A stretch of 64,000 nt of DNA, taken from the NCBI GenBank assembly GCA_036426205.1, contig CM071570.1:52064984-52128983 (forward strand), given 5' to 3'. Source of the DNA: Ascaphus truei. Its lineage: Eukaryota; Chordata; Amphibia; Anura; Ascaphidae. Every line of letters starts with the position of its first letter. Positions within the stretch are counted from its first letter, which is position 1. The notes under the pieces are model-generated. The model saw only the letters and a list, made by a program, of their open reading frames with translations, did no database searches and was not told where the DNA came from. Below are positions 56,131 through 64,000 of the stretch, one piece after another. The position numbers and the translations under genes were made by a program.

Positions 56131-57718
56131 CTACACTGGCCATTTTTATTTCCAGTATGAAACATCTAAATCTTTCCTTCCGTAGTCAAAAGCTTTAATG
56201 TGCAAAATTATTCATACAAACCCACACACTGAGTAACACATTGGTATGTTTCATGACTCAGATATCTCCATTAATAATGTATTTAATCTGTGCAGAGCAC
56301 ACAGAATCTGGCTTGCAGGAAGCAATAGATGCAATCTCTGCAGGCAGTTTTTGCTCATTTTCAGTAATAGGTCTCTAATCCTGGCTTTTAATGCTCTGAT
56401 TTGTGTTGGTGGGAGGACACTGATAAAAAAGCATTGGTGATTCACTCACTCCAATTTTCAGATCAGAAAGCTCTCATTTAGTACGGTAAGCTGGTCTGTA
56501 AAGCTAGTTTGATATTTGTCCATTTAAATCGACATTATGAGATAACAGTATAGGTGTATAGTACAAATAACAATAACCAACTCAATTAACTCGTTTATGC
56601 TGCATAAATAGTACATTATTATGGTTGGTACCTTCTGTGAAATAAAGCTACATACATATCTAGTCTGCCAACAGATTGACTATTCTTGGCTGCTACTCTC
56701 AGTAATCGAGCACAAATCAAATAAATGGTACAGTATGATGCAAAATTTACAAAAGTAGTGGCTGAACAAGCTGGTATTTATATATATATTTCCCTTGCAC
56801 GTTATGTAAAGCTATACACACAACTGCTTATGATTCTCAATATACTACATTAAAAAGGTATGAACTTTTACATAGTGTACAGTATGTAGTCCATAGGCAC
56901 CTGGCAAAAGTCTCTGGCTACATAGAATATCTACTATGTCCCTATTCCCAAGCAAAGTTTAGGCTGATATTTGCATAATGTGCCAAATTGTAGAAACACA
57001 CAAAGAATATTCTTGACATACAGTATTACTGTACTTGCATGAGGCAAATAACACTGCACACATCATACCTTCTCCATTCTAACTATTCACATGTGAAATC
57101 TTCCAGTATCTTATTTTTTGGGTTATGGAGATATATTTATTTCAAATATTATTTTCAGTGACTCAGATGTTCCTAAAACCAAGATATGTGCCTGAGAACA
57201 GTTTTGTAATTCAGCCCTTATTACAGCAGCTCTAAAAGCTATACAGAATTACTTCCATCAGGTAGGTATGAGCCCCCAATAACTGTAGTACAAAGCAAAG
57301 CAGAATACAAAGCATATTCTGGTATCTGTCATTATTAGACATTAGGATTTAGGCTGAATTTCAAAACCAATAAAAAATATATCATATTGTTAAGAAACAC
57401 ATTTTTGAGAATGTATGTAGGTGAGATAATGACTATTTTGTAAGCAGTTTATTGAATTACAAACGTTGCCTTTTCCTTCTTATCATAGTATGTGTAAGGC
57501 CCACACTAAGAAGAAGAGAATATAAGAGGAGGAGGAGGGGAGGATGGTGGTTTCTGATTTTCCAGCTAGCAAAGGATGCTGCAAAGTGTTTGATATTCAA
57601 AGGCAGAGATCAGCTGTAATTGATCAATCAGCCTGCTGCAGCGAGGCAGACTGAAAGCCTGGACTGGAATTCCTATTCCACCACACGACAAATACAGACT
57701 TCCAATAATGCATGTCTC
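56131..57718. other. Unique-looking AT-rich intronic DNA
   Basis: No repeat recognised. The segment 56230-56450 has balanced composition and could be conserved non-coding DNA, which I cannot test. Purine-rich GAGGAGGAGGGGAGGATGG is at 57528. Confidence 0.4.
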
Positions 57719-57726
57719 TGTTTTAC

Positions 57727-58195
57727 ACTAGTGATGTGGTACCCGAAAAATTCCCGGTACCCGGCGCTTCTTCAGCTACCCGGAAATTACCCGGACCCAG
57801 GAGCAGGAGGCTGGAACTGGCACCGGGCAATTTCAGGGCAGCTGAAAATAGTTAAACACTTACTTACCTGCAGCCGGTGACGGAAGACCGGTGAGGAAGA
57901 CCGCGGCGACACCTGAGACCAGCAGCAGACGTTCTGGTAGCGGTGGAAGCAGCCTAAGTCTTTGTCACATGCTTCCACGGCTCACATCAGCTGTATGCTC
58001 TGTTCCTGCTGCTCCCGCCGGATGAACAGGATGTCTGCTGCAGGTCCCAGATGTTGCCGCGGTCTTCCTCACCGGTCATCCGCCCCTGCAGGGAAGTGCC
58101 GTCTGGGTAACCGGGTACCTGGCCGGGTAAAATGTTTCATTTTGCCTGGGTACCCGTTACGCGATTTTTATTTTAAACTGGACCTGGTACAACAC
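57727..58195. mobile_element. Fold-back hAT MITE with exact TSD
   Basis: TGTTTTAC flanks both sides (57719-57726 and 58196-58203). Ends are ACTAGTGATGTGGTACC and GGTACAACAC. Inside, CCGGTGAGGAAGACCGCGGC (from 57889) pairs with GCCGCGGTCTTCCTCACCGG (58055-58074), and CCGGGTA-type words repeat near both ends. It is non-coding. Confidence 0.82.
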
Positions 58196-58203
58196 TGTTT
58201 TAC

Positions 58204-58649
58204 TGATTCTCCATGACTATTCCTGCAACTCAAAAATCATGAGCAATCCCTGCTGATCATCATTTTCCCCCTTCATTTTATTCCTAAAATCTGATGCTCT
58301 TTTTAGGATATGTGTGTCTCAAATATTATGTCCAGGAGGTTAAAATGGAGCTCTCCCCAGAGCCCAGGGCAGTATAAAAGTTACTCAGATGCTAGAGATG
58401 TAAAAAAAAAATGTAACACTACAAAACATTAAAAAAAAAAGATCAGGGAATGGTAAGGGAGTAAGATACTAACATTTGCTCTGTAAAGTCACTTAACATG
58501 GTGTTAACCTAGCTTAACATTATATGTTCACTAGTGGTGTCTGTCTAAAGGACAATAATATAATGTTAAGGCATGTTTTCACCCATAAAGAGCATAACGG
58601 TAACTATAACGGACGTTAGTGAGGACATGCAAATGATATGTAAATGAAG
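58204..58649. other. AT-rich intronic DNA, nothing assigned
   Basis: No structure recognised. Confidence 0.35.
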
Positions 58650-58858
58650 TATAAGTATAATTAGACTGTAAGCTCCTCGGGGCAGGGACTCCTCTTCCGA
58701 AATGTTACTTTTATGTCTAAAGCACTTATTCCCATGATCTGTTATTTATATTATCTGTTATTTATTTGATTACCACATGTATTACTACTGTGAAGCGCTA
58801 TGTACACTAATGGCGCTATATAAATAAAGACATACAATACAATACAATACAATACAAG
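58650..58858 (+). mobile_element. L2-type LINE 3' tail with (ACAAT)n end
   Basis: Reads TTAGACTGTAAGCTCCTCGG, then AATGGCGCTATATAAATAAA, and ends in five copies of ACAAT. It matches the tails at 55.95 and 39.93 kb. Confidence 0.75.
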
Positions 58859-59950
58859 TATTATAAATTTGTATACCTAAAAAAGTCTGTTAAAGTTAAC
58901 GTGGGGACTTAACGTAATGTTATTTATGCTATATCTAAATTTGAACACAAACCGCACCACACAGCTAGTGGTCTCCCAAGATACTGTAGTTAGAGAGGGT
59001 GGTGTGTTACATTAACCCAACGCGTTTAACTCATACAGAGCTTTTTGAGGGGTAGGCAGGCCCTTAATGCAGAGACTCCTTTTAAGTCCTCCGCTTCCCT
59101 TGGTAGATTGCCAAGTGTTTATTACGGGATGAGCCCAATAGGTATTGATTCTTGGGTACCATATAAGCAAGACAAAACAAAAAGTAGGGAAAGGGATGTG
59201 GTGAAGTTTGTAGAAGGGGAGGGGGGAATGGGATGGACATTATAATATAAGAGGAACCTGATCAGTAAATCTTATTGATCACAGATGTTGAGTTTGTGTC
59301 TTAATTGTTACAGATATTTTTTTATGACTACAAATTAAATCTTTTAATTTTACATTTTATTCTTGAAAAAAAAAATAGAATTTTTTTTAAAGCCTGTGAA
59401 TTATGTTATGTTAATGGAAAAAAAAACCTTTAGTATTGTTAATGAAACCCAAGACATATTTGGGGATATTTGAAACCCCTGGATAGATTCAATTTACTCC
59501 TAGCTCTCAGCCCTTGAGGACCATGATGACTCAATGCTCGCTAAATAACAGAACGTGTCTAGTTTGTGCTGGAGTTCATGTCTATACACAGATAATGTGA
59601 AATTGTTTGTGCATTTTAAAGGATTGTATAACTGGAAAATGAATGTACCGATATACTGTATGTGTACCATGCTACCCTTCACATCCCTTTTTTTTCTGTA
59701 TCCCTTTCCCATTGATTTTTTACATTTCATATGTGAAACATACACACACCGCACTGATTCTAGCCCAACCTCTATTACCCTGGTGGACCCTGGGGGCACT
59801 GGGATCGCCACTTAACTTAGAGAGTCCCAGAGCCTCCAGAGAGAACACAACAAAATAAACTACTCACAGTGCACATACAGTAACACTAGCCTAAACTCAC
59901 TAGGGGGTAGCATTGCCACAAACCAGGCTATGAGTGAACCCACCCAAGGT
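58859..59950. other. Intronic DNA with a repeat fragment
   Basis: Contains ACCCAACGCGTTTAACTC (58997-59014), another CGCGTT-type repeat end. The remainder is unassigned. Confidence 0.35.
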
Positions 59951-59952
59951 AC

Positions 59953-60384
59953 ACAGGGCCGCCAACAGGGGGGGACAAAGAGCACTGGCATGCCGGGCAT
60001 CGTGGGTCAGGGGGGCCCAGCCCCCCTGCACGTCCGGGCACCAGTTATTAAAATAAATAAATAAAAAAAGTTTTTAAAAAATGGCGGCGATTCCCCGCGG
60101 TTCCGGCGCGCATGCGCAGGGCAAGCAGGGTCCGCTCACCCCCCCCGCTCCCAACCCGACGGAGGGGAAAGTACCTGCTCCTCTTCTGCGGCTCACTCCC
60201 CCTTCGCTCTCAACGTGGGACGGAGGGGGAAGTACCTGCTCGAGTCCACCTCCCGTGTGCCCCCTGACCCCCCCCCCCCCCCGGGCCCCCCCCCCCAGCC
60301 CACCTCATATCCCGGGCAGCTGCCGCGGGGATATCGGGGGCAGGAGGGGGAAGCATCCGGCGGCAAGCTGAACCCACCCGGTCA
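59953..60384. repeat. GC-rich block starting with a hAT-like end
   Basis: CAGGGCCGCCAACAGGGGGG at 59954 resembles the terminus of the hAT MITE at 12844, but no right end or duplication is visible. ATGGCGGCGATTCC (60080) and GCGCGCATGCGCAG (60106) are YY1- and NRF1-type motifs. The open frames through 60081-60712 are GC-driven and run into the tandem repeat. Confidence 0.5.
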
Positions 60385-60685
60385 AGGTAAGTCACCCCAC
60401 CCAGTCACTGTCACCCACCAAGTCACTGACTGTCATCCACCTAGTCACTGTCACCCAGTCACTGTCACCCACCAAGTCACTGTCTCCCACCAAGTCACTG
60501 TCATCCAGACACCCAGTCACTGTCAAGTCACTGTCACCCAGTCACTGTCTCCCACCCACCCAGTCACTGTCTCCCACCCACCGTCATTCACCCACCCACC
60601 CACCATCATTCACCCACCCATCGTCATTCACCCACCCACCCACCCATTGTCATTCATTCACCCACCCACCGTCATTCAACCCAGG
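60385..60685. repeat. Minisatellite of CACCCAGTCACTGT and CACCCACCGTCATT units
   Basis: Tandem units such as CAGTCACTGTCACCCAC grade into CATTCACCCACCCACC units towards the right. Translation gives a His/Thr/Pro-rich frame without biological meaning. Confidence 0.9.
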
Positions 60686-62295
60686 AAGGGAATTCCCTGC
60701 AACTCCAGATAACAACTTTATATATCTTTCTTTTATATAAGGACTGTATATATCTTGTTGGACTGGTGTATTGCAGCATAGGCTTTTGGGCTGAACCAAC
60801 AAAGCCGTTAGAAAGGGCTACGGTAATGCTAGTTTCCCTAAAGGGAATAGGATTTTATTTTATGTATTTATTTTGCTTAAAGGGACAGTGCACTTAATGT
60901 TTAGTTGTTTTGTGGAGAATAAACCACTACAGTTAAGTAAGCTTTACCTACTGTCTTAGCGTCTTACTGACCTTGCCTACAGACCGCTCCATCACACGGG
61001 GCTACAAACTTCCCAACTAACTGTGACAGTCATTCTGTAATTTAGGGAGCTTCAAAGGACCTCATCTCAGCAGGAGTCATGCAGCAAATGTTAGACATAG
61101 AGGAACTACAAGGGCATCTGGTAAATGTGACTGGGGGGGAAGGGTATCCAGTATATCATAACACTGTACACTATTGCAAAATACATTTTCCTGATATTTT
61201 GCCCTAAAATTAATGGAGCCAACATGGCAGAGAGGCAGCAGGCTGGACTTAACCTTTATTTTTTAAGGGACCTAATCACTCACAACAGCTTTTTCAGCAC
61301 AGCCTTGTTAAAGAAGTGCATAGCCAGTAAAACCTACTCACAAACAGCTATTTCAACCCTTTGGGTTTCTTCAGTGTGAGACTGGTTATACCGGCTTTGC
61401 AATGTGAAGCTGAAAGAGGTTTCAACCGCACATTAAATAAGTTATGGTGGGTAAAAAAAGTGACAAAAACCCTCCACCGTACAGCATACAGCAAATAAAA
61501 ATACCACTTGTGAGGACATTTAGACAGGTCGACAACCTATATATACTTATCTAACGTCTGAAGTTACATATATAATACCATTTATACACAATTACAGCAT
61601 TCTTCTAAATCCGTCGATGTGCCTCGGCCACACAAATTCTAAAGAATCCAATGACGGATTCAACTTAAATCCGAAAATGCGGAACCTCTATACATGAATT
61701 TGTTCTGTCGATTCCAAACAATTCGAAACAGAAGGTAGAAATACTGCCACTCCCACTTCTTGCCTAAATGTGACCTATAGTAGTGCAGCAGCAGCCCAAC
61801 CAACCCCCGCCGTCTTAAATACACTGGCTTAAAAGTGAGGCTACACCCCTATTTATATATTCCTCCTCCTCCCACAATAATTCTGTTGACGGATTCCAAT
61901 TCTGTTTGACGATTGTCACACAGATGTAGCTAGACTGACCGTCCACAGAGCCACGGTGTCCGAATGGGACAACCCACGGGAAGATTTCCTGATGCCGCAG
62001 TCAGGATTCTACAGCTTCAACCCGCAGCATGAACAGTTACATTTGTACTTTGTGGTTTTCAGTAAATCAACAATAGTTCACCCTCTGCAAGTGTTACTGG
62101 AGCAGCAACGTAAAAAAAAAAAAAAAAGAAAGGAAAAACGGGCCAGATCAACACAAATGTGAACTATGAGCAGTGAAGTGGAGAAAGAAAGCAGATGTGA
62201 TGAAAAGCAGAACAAGGAGAGAAGCAAATAAAAAGCCACCAGAGTAATTAGTTTAAAGCAACTACAGTATTAACATTCAGCTAAACACAGTAGAA
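60686..62295. other. Intronic DNA, mostly unassigned
   Basis: Near 61610-61700 and 61880-61915 the word GACGGATTC recurs (61652, 61888) in a possible old repeat. An A run lies at 62111-62126. No gene recognised. Confidence 0.35.
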
Positions 62296-62540
62296 TGACA
62301 ATCATCTAAGACCCTGCTTTTCAACTTTTTAAGAACTGCAAAGCCATATAAAATGGGTTGGGACTCCTTGGAACCACATAAAAAAAAATTGGAATTAAAA
62401 AATATAAGACGATGCAAAAATAAAATGATTGTATCTTGAAAATGAAAAAAAAATTGCCATTACCAAACTTTTCTCAGGGAACCCTATGTCACCCTAAGGG
62501 TTCTACCAAACACAGGTTAAAAGCCACTAATTTAACACAT
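62296..62540. mobile_element. Possible hAT-type MITE
   Basis: The left end CTGCTTTTCAACTTTTT and right end AGGTTAAAAGCCACTA are roughly inverse and of the CAGTGCTTTTCAACC type. Target duplication not seen. Confidence 0.4.
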
Positions 62541-62586
62541 CAACAATGCAATGATTGGAAAAAAATTCCCTTCTTATAAATAAATA

Positions 62587-62918
62587 CAGGCATACCCCGG
62601 TTTAAGGACACTCACTTTAAGTACACTCGCGAGTAAGTACATCTCGTTTAATAGGCAAACAGCAGCTCACGCATGCGCCTGTCAGCACGTCCTGAACAGC
62701 AATACCGGCTCCCTACCTGTACTGAAGCTGTGCGCAAGCGGGGAAACTATAGAGCCTGTTACACATGTGTTATTTACATCAGTTATGCACGTATATGACG
62801 ATTGCAGTACAGTACATGAATCGATAAGTGGGGAAAAGGTAGTGCTTCACTTTAAGTACATTTTCACTTTACATACATGCTCCGGTCCCATTGCGTACGT
62901 TAATGCGGGGTATGCCTG
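62587..62918. mobile_element. Tc1/mariner-like MITE
   Basis: Ends CAGGCATACCCCGG and GCGGGGTATGCCTG are inverted repeats, flanked by TA on both sides (62585-62586, 62919-62920), the target site of Tc1/mariner transposases. The 332-base interior is non-coding and repeats CACTTTAAGTACA in both halves (62612, 62848). Confidence 0.85.
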
Positions 62919-62920
62919 TA

Positions 62921-63900
62921 ATAATAAAGAAAGCTTAATGTTAAACTTTCTATTTTATGACAGGCATTGCCAAGAAATATGAGTTACATGCGATGCTGTA
63001 AGATTCCTTGCTGCCACCTTCTGTTAGAAATACGTTCTGCACTAAAGCTCATTGTAGACATTTTATTACATGAACCAACCTACAGTATATGTTAAACAAC
63101 ATTAAAATACATTTACATTAAACTTGGTAGCGGGGTCTGCCTGGTGATATATAAAGAGAAAGCACATGTACCTTGTAACATTTAATAGAAGCTTTTATCG
63201 GATTCATTTTCTACAGATCAAAAGGGCAGAAATGTAGTGGACAATCGTTATATTCAAAATTATAATAGATTCAGTAGAACTCACACCCATAATAAAACTG
63301 AAGTGACTTATCACACGTAAAAACAAAAATATAGTATTCAGGACTGTATTACAGTAAACATGATATTTGAGCCTTGCCGTGGCAATTTCCTTTAGCAATT
63401 AGTACTGGCATCAAACCTAATCTTTGAGTTCTGCATTCTAAATCTACTCTCAACTCCTTTAAAAGTTATCTGTCCAACAACTACTGTACACACTAATGTG
63501 GATTCCATTACCAGTTGCAAGTAAACAATAATCTATAGCAAATGTTCCTGATTTATACAACACTATAAAAGGGAGAAGTAATGTACTACTGAATATATGT
63601 TTCTGATATCACCTGTCAGCAAAAAACCTTATATGGAGAAAGCTGGAATAAGAGGTTGTGTTATTGCTCTAAAACAAAGGTCAGGATATTTTTGGATGAG
63701 TTCAAGACTCAAACAGAAAATAGCTGATAAGAGGCATGCCAGAGTGACTGTCATCAAGTCCTACCGCAAGTTTTAAATACTGTGCCATAGATCCTTAAAG
63801 CAGCACACTCCTTACCTACTGTACCAGTGCATGTCAATGTTGTCATTTTATTGTTCTGCTTTTAACACCCCTGCATTGCGATTGTTTTTGGTGCATTATA

Positions 63901-63902
<2 letters not shown>
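62921..63902. other. AT-rich intronic DNA, nothing assigned
   Basis: No structure recognised. Confidence 0.4.
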
Positions 63903-63955
<53 letters not shown>

Positions 63956-63959
63956 TATA
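63903..63959. repeat. (AT)n microsatellite
   Basis: Alternating AT interrupted once by GT near 63937. Confidence 0.95.
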
Positions 63960-64000
63960 ATAACAATAATAAATAGTCTCACTGAGTGAGGTGTCTGTTC

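Noticed and set aside
1..64000. CRISPR arrays, rRNA, bacterial operons, integrated virus with envelope gene
   Set aside because: None of the required patterns was seen; the repeats are eukaryotic transposons and simple sequence.

Overview
The window looks like intronic DNA of an amphibian, most likely a frog. It is AT-rich and crowded with broken transposable elements: CR1, L2, L1/Tx1-like and Rex1/CR1-group LINEs, a Ty3/gypsy sushi-type LTR element, hAT, Harbinger-like and mariner-like MITEs, fold-back elements, and many microsatellites. The tails of the form gcgctatataaataaagacatac and the CR1 3' end of the form catagttacatagtag are familiar from frog genomes. Nothing is prokaryotic: there are no operons, CRISPR arrays or rRNA, and I saw no tRNA gene. 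Species is not determinable by eye.

The host gene is, on protein similarity recalled from the human sequence, PAK5 (PAK7), a group II p21-activated kinase, on the minus strand. One well-preserved exon of its Ser/Pro/Tyr-rich linker runs off the left edge (1-266). About 33.4 kb upstream in gene direction, at 33681-34481, lies the neighbouring linker exon in ruins: scattered matches to PAK5 in the right order, split over all three frames with in-frame stops and a lost splice-acceptor AG, but an intact donor. The two junctions still fit in phase. The rest of the window is therefore PAK5 intron.

Layout: 0.5-2.0 kb fold-back element; 2.8-4.6 kb octamer MITEs, a polypyrimidine tract and a fold-back; 7.6-8.7 kb CpG-rich LTR-like block; 8.7-11.8 kb L1/Tx1 LINE (+) interrupted by microsatellites; 12-13.2 kb MITEs; 14.9-15.7 kb and 16.2-17.5 kb fold-back elements, the second with hairpins nested inside; 17.7-22.4 kb nearly complete CR1 (-) carrying a Harbinger-like MITE; 24.2-29 kb hAT MITEs and a hAT transposase pseudogene; 29.4-31.8 kb G-rich and purine-rich tandem DNA; 33.7-34.5 kb PAK5 relic exon; 37-41.8 kb hAT MITE, L2 fragments and an array of palindromic TGCGCATGCGC motifs; 41.8-45 kb LINE (-) with a 2A-like peptide; 46-49 kb deleted Ty3/gypsy element (-); 53-56 kb hAT MITE, LINE tail, Tx1 fragment and L2 (+); 57.7-58.2 kb fold-back hAT MITE; 60-60.7 kb minisatellite; 62.6-62.9 kb mariner-like MITE.

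No element appears able to move by itself. All positions of repeat edges are by eye; those with target-site duplications (TSDs) are exact, the others are approximate.
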